A stretch of DNA of 30,589 nucleotides from JANXYY01 sp035530875 (lineage in GTDB: Bacteria; Actinomycetota; Actinomycetes; Nanopelagicales; Nanopelagicaceae), in the NCBI GenBank assembly GCA_035530875.1, contig DATKUB010000015.1, forward strand, positions 1-30,589. The letters run 5' to 3'. The number at the start of each line of letters is the position of its first letter. Position 1 is the stretch's first letter. Under the pieces are notes generated by a model. It worked only from the letters and a program-made list of their open reading frames with translations. It was not told the DNA's origin and ran no database searches. This document shows positions 22,036 through 30,108 of this stretch, piece after piece. The position numbers and the translations under genes are program-made.

Positions 22036-24869
22036 TAGCTGCAGCCGCTTGTGGAGCCGCAACCTTCGCAGACGTAGCAGGAACCCGATGGGCGCATCTT
22101 GGTACCGCAAGTCATGCACATCGGTGCATCAGAGTTCGTACCGGAGAGAGCATCGAGCAATTCCATCGAGGAACCGATCTTGCGGTCCTTTGGCGCCGAT
22201 TCCGATGGTGCTGTATTTACCGACCTGAGTTCGATTATTGGGGCATTGAGATCCGTCGAGCGAATGTCGTTCTCATCGTCGCCAATCTCTTCCTCGTAGG
22301 AACCGGTCTCAAGCTGGCGTGCCCGCTCGGTGGCCGAATAGAGGCCAAGTGCTGCCCGAGTTTCAAACGGTAGGTAATCAAGCGCCAGCCGACGGAAGAT
22401 GTAATCCATGATGGATTGCGCCATCCGGACATCCGGGTCGTCGGTCATTCCGGCCGGCTCGAAACGAAGGTTCGTGAATTTCTGGACGTAGGTTTCAAGC
22501 GGAACTCCGTACTGAAGTCCAATCGATACCGCGATCGAGAAAGCATCCATCACACCGGCAAGAGTTGAACCCTGCTTACCGAGCTTGAGGAAGACCTCGC
22601 CCAACCCGTTGTCTGGGTAAGACCCAGCGGTCATGTAACCCTCGGCACCGGCAACCGTAAACGAAGTGGTGCGAGACGGACGAGCCTTAGGCAAGCGACG
22701 ACGAGTCGCACGTGGGTGTCCCTCTTCGATTACCGCTTCTACCGCATCGACGCTCGTCTTTGAGACCGAAAGCGGCTGGCCAACTTTGCAGTTGTCGCGG
22801 TAAATCGCGAGCGCCTTGAGCCCGTACTTCCAGCCCTCGAAGTAAACCTTCTCGATCTCCTCGACGGTTGCACTCTCAGGCAAGTTAACTGTCTTGCTGA
22901 TCGCACCGGATAGGAATGGCTGGCAGGCGGCCATCATGCGCACGTGACCCATTGATTCGATTGAACGGACACCCATCGCACAATCGAAGACGTCGTAGTG
23001 CTCTAGGCGGAGGCCTGGCGCATCGATGATGTTTCCGGTGTGGCCAATGTGCTCGACGATTGCCTCAATGGTCTCCTCGGTGTAGCCGAGTTTGCGGAGT
23101 GCGCGTGGCACGGTCTGGTTGACGATCTGCATGGAGCCGCCGCCGACGAGCTTCTTGAACTTGACCAAGGAGAGATCAGGTTCGATACCGGTGGTGTCGC
23201 AGTCCATCATCAAGCCGATGGTTCCGGTCGGCGCCAGGACCGATGCCTGAGCGTTACGCCAGCCGTTCTTCTCGCCGATCTTGATGCAGTCCTGCCAAGC
23301 CTTGGTGGCTTCGCGATGCACGTCCTTGTCCAGGGTGGTTACTGCACGGGATGCATCATTTGCTGCAGCGTGCTTACGCATAACGCGAGTGTGTGCTTCG
23401 GCGTTACGGGCGAAACCTTCGTATGGGCCGACGATTCCGGCGAGTTCGGCAGAGCGCTTGTATGCAGTACCGGTCATCAATGAGGTGATTGCACCGGCCA
23501 ACGCACGACCGCCGTCGCTGTCGTAGGCAAGTCCACTTGCCATCAAGAGCGCACCGAGGTTTGCATAGCCGATCCCAAGCTGGCGGTACTTACGAGTGGT
23601 GTCGCCAATCGCCTCGGTTGGGAAATCAGCGAAGCAGATCGAAATATCCATTGCGGTTATTACGATTTCGACCAACTTAACGAAGTTCTTGGTGTCAAAC
23701 GAGCCGTCATCCTTGAGGAATTTCATGAGGTTGAGGCTGGCTAGATTGCAAGATGAGTTGTCCAGTGACATGTACTCAGAGCACGGGTTGGACGCGTTGA
23801 TCCGGCCAGTCTCTGGGTTGGTGTGCCAGTCGTTAATCGTGTCGTCGTACTGGATTCCAGGGTCTGCGCAACCCCAAGCGGCGAGCGCAACCTTGGTGAA
23901 GAGAGTCTTTGCGTCGACGGTTTCGATGATCTCGCCGGTTGAGCGGGAACGTAGGCCAAATGGCTTGCCCTCTTCTACCGCGCGCATGAACTCGTCGCTA
24001 ACCCGAACCGAGTTGTTTGCATTCTGGTACTGCACCGAGACGATGTCGCGCCCGCCAAGGTCCATGTCGAAACCGGCATCGCGGAGTGCGCGGATTTTGT
24101 CTTCTTCGTGCGCCTTGGTCTCAACGAATTCTTCGATGTCTGGGTGATCGATATCAAGCACGACCATCTTGGCTGCCCGACGAGTAGCACCGCCTGACTT
24201 AATGGTTCCGGCAGAGGCATCGGCGCCGCGCATGAACGAGACCGGACCTGATGCAGTGCCGCCGGAACGGAGAAGTTCTTTGCTGGAGCGAATGCGCGAG
24301 AGGTTAAGACCCGCACCGGATCCACCCTTGAAGATCATTCCCTCTTCGCGGTACCAGTTGAGAATCGAATCCATGGTGTCATCGACGCTAAGAATGAAGC
24401 AGGCGCTCACTTGCTGTGGTGCGTGCGTTCCGACATTGAACCAGACCGGCGAGTTGAAGGAGAAGTACTGGTGCAGGAGCGACCAAGTGAGCTCGTGCTC
24501 AAAAACTTCAGCATCTGCCTCGGTGCCGAAATATCCGTGCTCCTTCCCGGCTTTGACATAGGTGAGTACTACCCGGTCGATTAATTGGCGGAGCGACCAT
24601 TCGCGGTCCTCGGTGCCAACGACGCCACGGAAGTACTTGGTGGTCACGATCGTTGAAGCGTTGACCGACCAGAAATCCGGGAATTCGGCGCCGCGCTGTT
24701 CGAAAATGACTTCGCCGCTTCGCCAATTGGTCTGCACTACATCTCGACGTTCCCACGTCACTTCGTCATACGGATGCACTCCAGCGGTGGTGTATACGCG
24801 ATCAATGTGCAGCCCCTTAGCCAATTTTGTGTTCTTGGTAATGGGGCGGCTGCTCACCGTATCCGACAT
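22035..24869 (-). CDS. nrdJ: Adenosylcobalamin-dependent ribonucleotide reductase (class II)
   Basis: Reduces ribonucleotides to deoxyribonucleotides using a coenzyme B12 radical, without oxygen or a metal subunit. At 944 aa it has the usual actinobacterial length. Visible: FNSPVWFNVGTH in the substrate domain, ACFILSVDD, the KGGSGAGLNLSRIRS loop, NPCSEYMSLDNSSCNLASLN (about residue 361) with the catalytic Asn-Cys-Glu, and PTGTIGLMMDCDTTGIEP (about 546). The C-terminus carries a zinc-ribbon-like tail with CMTCGTKM and CEGCGSTSGCS, including the cysteines that relay reduction. The start is ATG at 24869 behind AAGGAG. It follows nrdR by 42 bases in one operon, and NrdR is its expected repressor. 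No cobalamin riboswitch is seen. The stop overlaps the next gene. Confidence 0.97.
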   Translation of the reverse strand: MSDTVSSRPITKNTKLAKGLHIDRVYTTAGVHPYDEVTWERRDVVQTNWRSGEVIFEQRGAEFPDFWSVNASTIVTTKYFRGVVGTEDREWSLRQLIDRVVLTYVKAGKEHGYFGTEADAEVFEHELTWSLLHQYFSFNSPVWFNVGTHAPQQVSACFILSVDDTMDSILNWYREEGMIFKGGSGAGLNLSRIRSSKELLRSGGTASGPVSFMRGADASAGTIKSGGATRRAAKMVVLDIDHPDIEEFVETKAHEEDKIRALRDAGFDMDLGGRDIVSVQYQNANNSVRVSDEFMRAVEEGKPFGLRSRSTGEIIETVDAKTLFTKVALAAWGCADPGIQYDDTINDWHTNPETGRINASNPCSEYMSLDNSSCNLASLNLMKFLKDDGSFDTKNFVKLVEIVITAMDISICFADFPTEAIGDTTRKYRQLGIGYANLGALLMASGLAYDSDGGRALAGAITSLMTGTAYKRSAELAGIVGPYEGFARNAEAHTRVMRKHAAANDASRAVTTLDKDVHREATKAWQDCIKIGEKNGWRNAQASVLAPTGTIGLMMDCDTTGIEPDLSLVKFKKLVGGGSMQIVNQTVPRALRKLGYTEETIEAIVEHIGHTGNIIDAPGLRLEHYDVFDCAMGVRSIESMGHVRMMAACQPFLSGAISKTVNLPESATVEEIEKVYFEGWKYGLKALAIYRDNCKVGQPLSVSKTSVDAVEAVIEEGHPRATRRRLPKARPSRTTSFTVAGAEGYMTAGSYPDNGLGEVFLKLGKQGSTLAGVMDAFSIAVSIGLQYGVPLETYVQKFTNLRFEPAGMTDDPDVRMAQSIMDYIFRRLALDYLPFETRAALGLYSATERARQLETGSYEEEIGDDENDIRSTDLNAPIIELRSVNTAPSESAPKDRKIGSSMELLDALSGTNSDAPMCMTCGTKMRPSGSCYVCEGCGSTSGCS

Positions 24870-24911
24870 GTCGTGCTCCTTAATTTGCTATTCGATATTT
24901 GGTAATAAGTT

Positions 24912-25427
24912 CTAAAACTCTTGCCGGCTTTCGCGGTAGGGCGCCGAAACATAACTGCGGGTCACGCTCTCGGTTGGTTCAAAAGGCAGGGCTCGTAGGA
25001 GCGCGATCTCGCCCTCGAAGTCCTCAAGCGAGGTAAAGCCGCGGTAAACCGAGGCGTACCTGAGGTAGGCGACTTCATCGAGGTCGCGCAGTGGGGCCAG
25101 AATTGCCATCCCGACCTCTTGCGCCTCGATTTCGGCCTGTCCGGACGATCGGAGGGATTCTTCGACGCGCTGAGCTAGCAGGGCGAGGTCATCCTCATTG
25201 ACCGGACGCCCCTGACAGGCTTTCCGCACACCGGCGACGACCTTGGCCCGGCTAAACGGCTCGGTGGCACCGCTCCGCTTAATGATGGATAGGGCGGCGC
25301 TCTCCTGGGTGGTGAACCTACGTCCACACTCTGGGCACTCCCGGCGCCGACGAATGGTGGTGCCGTCATCGATTGGCCGGGAGTCAACAACGCGAGAGTC
25401 CTCGTGCCGACAGAATGGACAGTTCAT
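24912..25427 (-). CDS. nrdR: Transcriptional repressor NrdR
   Basis: A 171-aa repressor of ribonucleotide reductase genes that senses ATP/dATP. The N-terminal zinc ribbon has Cys3-Cys6 and Cys31-Cys34 (NCPFC and CPECGRRFTT), with the RRRRE basic stretch before the second pair. The ATP-cone domain follows (IIKRSGATEPFSRAKVVAGVRKAC). The start is ATG at 25427, preceded by GGGGGGAG; the longer open frame upstream has no support. It is cotranscribed with nrdJ, 42 bases downstream, a typical autoregulated pair. The upstream region holds a direct repeat (25453-25486) and three DnaA-box-like words (25564-25595); I do not see a clear NrdR box. Confidence 0.97.
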   Translation of the reverse strand: MNCPFCRHEDSRVVDSRPIDDGTTIRRRRECPECGRRFTTQESAALSIIKRSGATEPFSRAKVVAGVRKACQGRPVNEDDLALLAQRVEESLRSSGQAEIEAQEVGMAILAPLRDLDEVAYLRYASVYRGFTSLEDFEGEIALLRALPFEPTESVTRSYVSAPYRESRQEF

Positions 25428-25452
25428 CTCGCTCCCCCCACTACACCTTGAA

Positions 25453-25486
25453 ACATCGAGCCTTAAAAAACATCGAGCCTTGAAAA
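25453..25486 (+). repeat. Tandem 17-bp direct repeat in the nrdR leader
   Basis: ACATCGAGCCTTAAAAA (25453-25469) is repeated at 25470-25486 with one change (A to G). It lies 25-60 bases before the nrdR start, most likely in the 5' untranslated region. Direct repeats are not the form of an NrdR box. It may be a chance duplication or a binding site. Confidence 0.6.
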
Positions 25487-25563
25487 AGAGCTGAAAATTA
25501 GTTATTTGGAGCCGCAGATTCCGTCTGCCAATCCCGGGGAATTTCCGCCACTGGAGGGCGTCC

Positions 25564-25595
25564 TGTGGAGAAAGATGTGGATGACTTGTGGAGAA
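25564..25595 (-). promoter_or_regulatory. Three DnaA-box-like words upstream of nrdRJ
   Basis: On the plus strand TGTGGAGAA (25564-25572), TGTGGATGA (25576-25584) and TGTGGAGAA (25587-25595) each match the reverse of the DnaA box TTATCCACA at 8 of 9 positions. They are 12 and 11 bases apart, about one helical turn. DnaA control of a ribonucleotide reductase operon is known in E. coli (nrdAB). Here it is inference. Confidence 0.35.
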
Positions 25596-25697
25596 CCTGT
25601 GTTCTACCAACCACAATCTGTTGATGAGTTACAGAGTATGGCTACTAGATCTAGGGGTAACCATAGAGCGACAGTCGAGACTTATCAATAATTTCTT

Positions 25698-25726
25698 AAA
25701 AATCGGCGTGTCGAGCGTGTCGCCGA
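25698..25726 (-). terminator. Intrinsic terminator of the LysM gene
   Basis: On the minus strand TCGGCG (25726-25721) and CGCCGA (25708-25703) form a six-pair GC-rich stem with a 12-base loop, followed by five T. It lies about 20 bases after the LysM gene stop and separates that gene from the nrdR promoter region. Confidence 0.65.
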
Positions 25727-25745
25727 CGATAGATGAGAAAACGTG

Positions 25746-26117
25746 CTATTTAGCCATCGGAACCGTGAGGTGCGCACCGGCCGAAATAGCTGAAGATGCG
25801 AGCCCGTTTAGCGAAATAATTTGATCAACCAAATCACGGAGGTCCCCGTGAAATCCAGTCTGGTTACCTACCGTTTGAGCGATCTCCCAGAGGGTTTCAC
25901 CTGGAACCACGGTTATCTGCTGATAGTTGCTAACCGGACTCGGGGCACTGGCTCCCTGAGCCTTGGCGCCGAAGAAGGCGAAGACTAAAACCAGAATCGA
26001 GAAGAAGGTCGCAGCGCGGGCCAACTTCTGACCGCGAGCGGTAAGCCGCATCGGCGCCCCGGCAGGGGCTAACGGTCGAGTTGGCAGAGCCGTAAAACTT
26101 AAGGTCGCGGCGGTCAT
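25746..26117 (-). CDS. LysM-domain membrane protein, probable SOS-induced division regulator
   Basis: A 123-aa protein with a cytoplasmic N-terminus, one membrane helix (about residues 35-52, AATFFSILVLVFAFFGAKA) and an outer LysM domain (about 67-120: ITVVPGETLWEIAQTVG, ISLNGL, ISAGAHLTVP), which binds peptidoglycan. It is divergent from lexA, with an exact SOS box (26172-26187) between them. This matches the position and layout of mycobacterial Rv2719c (ChiZ) and, outside actinobacteria, B. subtilis YneA, which delay division during DNA damage. The start is ATG at 26117 with AAGGAG seven bases upstream; longer forms would run over the SOS box. It is followed by an intrinsic terminator. Confidence 0.85.
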   Translation of the reverse strand: MTAATLSFTALPTRPLAPAGAPMRLTARGQKLARAATFFSILVLVFAFFGAKAQGASAPSPVSNYQQITVVPGETLWEIAQTVGNQTGFHGDLRDLVDQIISLNGLASSAISAGAHLTVPMAK

Positions 26118-26171
26118 GGGTAACTCCTTAAGGGAGGGCCAGTTAGGGGAAGAGCCAGCATCCCGGGGTGA

Positions 26172-26187
26172 TCGAACGCCTGTTCGA
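26172..26187. promoter_or_regulatory. SOS box 1 (LexA operator)
   Basis: TCGAACGCCTGTTCGA is a perfect actinobacterial/Bacillus-type LexA operator with six-base arms. It lies 55 bases upstream of the LysM gene and about 100 bases upstream of lexA, so it should mainly control the LysM gene. Confidence 0.9.
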
Positions 26188-26239
26188 AAGAACGCATGTG
26201 CTATTTGTACACCCCACCACCGACACAATCAAGTGAAAA

Positions 26240-26255
26240 TCGAACAGGTGTTTGA
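26240..26255. promoter_or_regulatory. SOS box 2 (LexA operator) at the lexA promoter
   Basis: TCGAACAGGTGTTTGA matches the operator with one change in the right arm. It overlaps the predicted -35 element of lexA, so LexA would block its own promoter here. The weaker arm fits an operator that releases early. Confidence 0.85.
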
Positions 26256-26280
26256 ATTCTGGCCCAGTTGGCCTTATCTT
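26252..26280 (+). promoter_or_regulatory. lexA promoter, probably giving a leaderless transcript
   Basis: TTGAAT (26252-26257) and TATCTT (26275-26280) are 17 bases apart. Transcription starting seven bases after the -10 falls on the A of the lexA ATG at 26287. No ribosome binding site precedes that ATG, in agreement with a leaderless message. Confidence 0.6.
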
Positions 26281-26286
26281 CGACAC

Positions 26287-26982
26287 ATGACAAGTGAGCA
26301 TTTGCCAACGGACGTGAGCCCAACACCCATCCATGAACTCCCTGATGGCCCGGAGAATGCCGAGGGTCTCACGCCTAGACAGCTCAGGATCTTGACCGTA
26401 ATCAAAGAGGCGGTTCAGTTAAACGGTTACCCACCAAGCATGCGCGAAATCGGCAAGGCGGCCGGTTTGGCCAGTCCTTCCAGCGTCCGTCACCAACTAA
26501 CTAACCTCGAGCAGAAGGGGTGGATCCGGCGCGACTCGCAGAAAGGCCGGGCGATGGAAATCATGCTCCCGGGAGAAGAACAACTCTCCCCCAATCAACC
26601 CTCGCCGACGCGGAACGTGCCACTCGTCGGACAGATAGCTGCCGGCGCCCCCATCCTGGCCGAACAAGAGGTCGAGGACGTGTTTGCCCTGCCGGCTCAA
26701 CTTGTCGGCGATGGCGATCTTTTTCTGTTGAAAGTCGTTGGGGACTCCATGGTGGATGCCGCGATCTGCGACGGAGATTTCGTCGTCATCCGGTCGCAGA
26801 ACACTTGCGAGCAGGGAGAAATTGTCGCAGCCATGATCGATGGTGAAGCGACCGTGAAAACCTTCAAGCGCCGGGATGGACACATCTGGCTACTGCCAGC
26901 AAATTCCAGTTACACACCGATTCTCGGCGACGACGCAACGATCCTTGGGAAAGTTACTGCAGTTCTCCGCTCGCTTCGCTAG
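26287..26982 (+). CDS. lexA: LexA repressor of the SOS response
   Basis: A 231-aa self-cleaving repressor. N-terminal winged helix (about residues 28-90: LTPRQLRILTVIKEAVQLNG, PPSMREIGKAAGLASPSSVRHQL), an Ala119-Gly120 cleavage site (QIAAGAPI), and the S24-type protease domain with Ser154 (VGDSMVD) and Lys191 (ATVKTFKR). On DNA damage, RecA filaments stimulate self-cleavage and release SOS genes. The start is ATG at 26287, chosen because it matches a promoter giving a leaderless message; the longer open frame upstream runs through both SOS boxes. Its 3' end overlaps hflX, on the other strand, by 29 bases. It is divergent from the LysM gene. Confidence 0.97.
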   Translation: MTSEHLPTDVSPTPIHELPDGPENAEGLTPRQLRILTVIKEAVQLNGYPPSMREIGKAAGLASPSSVRHQLTNLEQKGWIRRDSQKGRAMEIMLPGEEQLSPNQPSPTRNVPLVGQIAAGAPILAEQEVEDVFALPAQLVGDGDLFLLKVVGDSMVDAAICDGDFVVIRSQNTCEQGEIVAAMIDGEATVKTFKRRDGHIWLLPANSSYTPILGDDATILGKVTAVLRSLR

Positions 26983-28360
26983 ATAGCGCTTCAATTTCGT
27001 TGGCTAGTGCCCCATCCAGCAGGGCTCTGATAAAAGTGCCGTCTGCTCTATGTTCTTCCACCAGTAACTCTCCGGACGTGTGAGCACGACTAACTAAATC
27101 GCCACGGTCATAAGGGATAGTTGCTTCAACCAAGATTTTGGGCCTTGGAAGTTCAAGAGCAACCAACTCAACAAGAGCGGAAAGACCCTCACCGGTGCGA
27201 GCCGACACCACAATGGAATGTGGTTCGCGCCGCTTAATTTCATTCAGCATTTCAGGATCGGCCAAATCCGCTTTGTTTATAACGATAATTTCTGGCACAT
27301 CGCTCGCACCGACTTCGGCAAACACTTCACGTACTGCGGCAATCTGACCGAAGGGATCGACATCCGAACCGTCTACAACATGCAGGATCAGATCGGCTTC
27401 GCTCACTTCTTCCAGCGTCGATTTAAATGCTTCCACCAACTGGTGCGGCAGGTGACGAACAAATCCAACGGTGTCTGTGAACGTATAGATTCGACCATCT
27501 TTGGTCTGAGTCCTTCGCACTGTGGGATCAAGGGTTGCAAAAAGCGCATTTTCGACGAGCACTCCCGCGCCAGTCATTCGATTAAGCAACGATGATTTCC
27601 CGGCATTGGTATAGCCAGCGATCGCAACCGATGGAATTGAGTGCCTAGTCCGCTCTTGCCGCTTAGTGAGCCGAGCGGTTCGCATTTCCTTTAATTCACC
27701 GCGCAATTTTGCCATCTTGTCGCGAATCCGGCGACGATCAGTTTCGATCTTCGTCTCACCAGGACCGCGTCCGCCAATTCCCGCACCGCCAGCGGCGCGT
27801 CCACCGGCCTGACGGGATAGTGATTCACCCCAACCTCTAAGTCTTGGCAACATATAGGTCATCTGGGCAAGCTCGACTTGAGCTTTGCCTTCTCGACTTC
27901 GGGCATGCTGGGCGAAAATGTCAAGAATAAGCGCCGTACGGTCAACAACTTTTACCTTGACCTGCGATTCGAGTTGCCGCAACTGCCCGGGCGAGAGTTC
28001 GCCGTCGCAGATGACGGTGTCGGCTCCGGTGTTGATTACGACCTCGCGAAGTTCTCGAACCTTTCCAGATCCAATGAAGGTGGCAGTATCGGGCTTCTCT
28101 CGACGCTGAATCAGACCTTCCATAACTTCAGATCCCGCGGTCTTTGCCAACGCCGCCAATTCTGCAAGCGAATTCTCGGCGTCTTGCGCAGTGCCCGTAG
28201 TCCAAACGCCCACCAGGACGACGCGCTCTAACCTGAGTTGGCGATATTCAACTTCGGTTACATCTTCGAGTTCGGTCGAGATTCCAACTACTCGGCGAAG
28301 CGCCTGTCGATCTTGAAGGTCCTGCTGTTCGCCGTCGTACCGTTCGTCATCGAAGGTCAA
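26954..28360 (-). CDS. hflX: GTPase HflX
   Basis: A 468-aa ribosome-associated GTPase that splits stalled ribosomes under stress. The N-terminal HflX domain (about 45-210) is followed by the glycine-rich linker GGRAAGGAGIGGRGPGETKI and a helical segment, then the G domain: G1 GYTNAGKSSLLN, G2 FATLDPTVRR, G3 DTVGFVRHLP, G4 NKAD. All are intact. The start is TTG at 28360, overlapping the last 14 bases of dapF, with GGTG a few bases upstream; translation is probably coupled to dapF. The dapF-hflX pair next to lexA-nrdR is a typical actinobacterial order. The 3' end overlaps lexA by 29 bases tail to tail. Confidence 0.96.
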   Translation of the reverse strand: MTFDDERYDGEQQDLQDRQALRRVVGISTELEDVTEVEYRQLRLERVVLVGVWTTGTAQDAENSLAELAALAKTAGSEVMEGLIQRREKPDTATFIGSGKVRELREVVINTGADTVICDGELSPGQLRQLESQVKVKVVDRTALILDIFAQHARSREGKAQVELAQMTYMLPRLRGWGESLSRQAGGRAAGGAGIGGRGPGETKIETDRRRIRDKMAKLRGELKEMRTARLTKRQERTRHSIPSVAIAGYTNAGKSSLLNRMTGAGVLVENALFATLDPTVRRTQTKDGRIYTFTDTVGFVRHLPHQLVEAFKSTLEEVSEADLILHVVDGSDVDPFGQIAAVREVFAEVGASDVPEIIVINKADLADPEMLNEIKRREPHSIVVSARTGEGLSALVELVALELPRPKILVEATIPYDRGDLVSRAHTSGELLVEEHRADGTFIRALLDGALANEIEALSSEASGELQ

Positions 28361-29165
28361 GGTTCACCACTATCTCTGCGACTATCACGGCAGGGCCGGT
28401 CATTGTTGCCAGTCCTGATGAATCCAAATCAACTTTAATAATTCCGCCGGGAACATTTATCGTCCACGAACTTGGGCCAACCAATCCAAATCGCTCTGCG
28501 GTAGCCAGAGCAACCGCGCACGTTCCGGTGCCACACGAACGAGTTTCGCCAACTCCGCGTTCGAAAACGCGCATGGAGACTTCCCGCTCTCCGTCAATTT
28601 TAACGAATTCGACATTGACGCCGGCGGGGAATTCTTTTAGCGGCAAAACTTTGGGTGCGAATAGGAGCGAACCAGCTTCATTTAGCGAATCGACGAAGAC
28701 GACTGCATGCGGATTTCCAACATCGATTTTCGTGGCCGGGAATTGATGATCTCCGACGTGCACGATCGCCGACGAGGAAATTGTCTTTACTTCGCCCATG
28801 GCGACGCTTATATCCCCGGTAGCTGGCACGGTAACTTCCTTGATGCCGTCCCTGGTGTCGATTAGAAGTTGCCCTGGTTTGGCCAATTTCGAATCCACTA
28901 GGTAACGGGCCATCACCCGAATGCCGTTGCCGCACATTTCCGCTAGTGAACCGTCATGATTGCGGTAGTCCATGAACCATTCGCCCTCGCTACCTGGCTT
29001 GGCATGAACGATGCGGATCAGCCCGTCGGCGCCTACGCCTCGATGTCGATCGCAGAGCGCGGCCACAAATTCGCCCGCTATGACCCATTTGTCGTCAAGG
29101 TCAGGAATCAGGATGAAGTCGTTCTCCGTGCCATGACCTTTAAAGGCGCGAATGCTCTGACTCAT
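28347..29165 (-). CDS. dapF: Diaminopimelate epimerase
   Basis: Converts LL- to meso-diaminopimelate for lysine and peptidoglycan synthesis, in the cytoplasm. The 272-aa protein has both catalytic cysteines: Cys78 in AEMCGNGIRV and Cys211 in TRSCGTGTCA, plus the N-terminal KGHGTENDFILI motif and NPHAVVFVD. The start is ATG at 29165; a GTG at 29171 would add two residues, and neither has a strong ribosome binding site. It overlaps hflX by 14 bases, so the two are one operon. It is divergent from the EamA-type transporter gene with only about 50 bases between starts. Confidence 0.97.
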   Translation of the reverse strand: MSQSIRAFKGHGTENDFILIPDLDDKWVIAGEFVAALCDRHRGVGADGLIRIVHAKPGSEGEWFMDYRNHDGSLAEMCGNGIRVMARYLVDSKLAKPGQLLIDTRDGIKEVTVPATGDISVAMGEVKTISSSAIVHVGDHQFPATKIDVGNPHAVVFVDSLNEAGSLLFAPKVLPLKEFPAGVNVEFVKIDGEREVSMRVFERGVGETRSCGTGTCAVALATAERFGLVGPSSWTINVPGGIIKVDLDSSGLATMTGPAVIVAEIVVNLDLR

Positions 29166-29217
29166 AATCACTCATCGTACGGCTCTTGGCGGTATCGGTG
29201 CGCGCTAGGGTGCCAGA

Positions 29218-30108
29218 ATGCGCGCTCGGCTCCTTGTCATCTTCTCCGGAATTTGCTTCGGCACCACTGGAACCGCCCAGGCCCTGGGCCCAAAGGGCGC
29301 CTCGTCACTGACAATTGGCGCAGCAAGACTGCTCGTCGGATCCCTCCTATTGATCGCGATTGCAGCGTTCGAATCAAAACCCCAAAAAGCGCAGATTCAT
29401 GAGGTACGGAAGCGAGCGTGGCTTCTTGCCGGACTCAGCATGACGTTCTATCAGATAACTTTTTTCGCCGGCGTCCGCGCCACCGGCGTTGCGGTTGGAA
29501 CAGTTGTGGCACTCGGCAGCGCGCCCGCGCTTACCGGAATTCTGTCTTGGATTTTTACCAAACATCGGCCTACCCAGAGTTGGTTCGTAGCCACCGCGAT
29601 CGCAGTTGTTGGGGTAGCAATAATCGCAACCGCCGGCAACGAATCGAAGGCAAATCCATTAGGGGTTCTGCTCGCATTAGGAGCTGGCCTGTCTTATGCG
29701 ATTTTTGCCATAGTGAGCAAGGACATTCTTCATTCAGGCATCTCGACTGAGAAAGCGATGGCCAGGATATTTGCAATCGGCGCGGTGCCCCTACTGCCAA
29801 TTCTATTTTTCGGTGACGCACGTTGGATCTTTTCTCAGCGAGGCATGGTGCTTGCCCTCTGGCTGGGCCTTGTTCCAACCGCACTTGCCTATCTGGCATA
29901 CGGCGCTGGTCTTCGCCACATTCAGGCAAATGAAGCCACTACCCTTACCCTGGCCGAGCCAATAACGGCGACCATTTTGGGAACACTTGTGGTTCATCAA
30001 CATCCAGCCACCATGGCTTGGGTTGGAGTAGGCCTCATTTTCGTCGGCCTCATTGCGCTAAAGGTGCGAAACGATCAAGTTCCGGATTACAGGTCGTTTC
30101 CGGCATAG
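29218..30108 (+). CDS. EamA/DMT-family transporter (296 aa)
   Basis: An inner-membrane metabolite exporter or permease of the drug/metabolite transporter superfamily. It has about ten hydrophobic helices in two EamA repeats (about residues 1-135 and 147-285): FSGICFGTTGTAQALGP starts the first and LGAGLSYAIFAIVSKDIL the second. The second repeat ends with TLAEPITATILGTLVVHQ, a usual EamA feature. The substrate is not predictable. The start is ATG at 29218; TAGGGT ends seven bases upstream (29206-29211), so the message may be leaderless. It is divergent from dapF and its stop overlaps the next gene, on the minus strand, by 22 bases. Confidence 0.92.
   Translation: MRARLLVIFSGICFGTTGTAQALGPKGASSLTIGAARLLVGSLLLIAIAAFESKPQKAQIHEVRKRAWLLAGLSMTFYQITFFAGVRATGVAVGTVVALGSAPALTGILSWIFTKHRPTQSWFVATAIAVVGVAIIATAGNESKANPLGVLLALGAGLSYAIFAIVSKDILHSGISTEKAMARIFAIGAVPLLPILFFGDARWIFSQRGMVLALWLGLVPTALAYLAYGAGLRHIQANEATTLTLAEPITATILGTLVVHQHPATMAWVGVGLIFVGLIALKVRNDQVPDYRSFPA

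Noticed and set aside
24870..25500. A cobalamin riboswitch for the B12-dependent reductase
   Set aside because: No B12-box-like segment or multi-stem leader is visible upstream of nrdR or nrdJ.
25564..25595. Reading the DnaA-like words as a replication origin
   Set aside because: Only three imperfect words, no AT-rich unwinding region and no dnaA, dnaN or partition genes nearby.
26116..26286. Longer N-terminus for LexA
   Set aside because: The upstream extension would translate both SOS boxes and the promoter; homologous LexA proteins begin near the chosen ATG.
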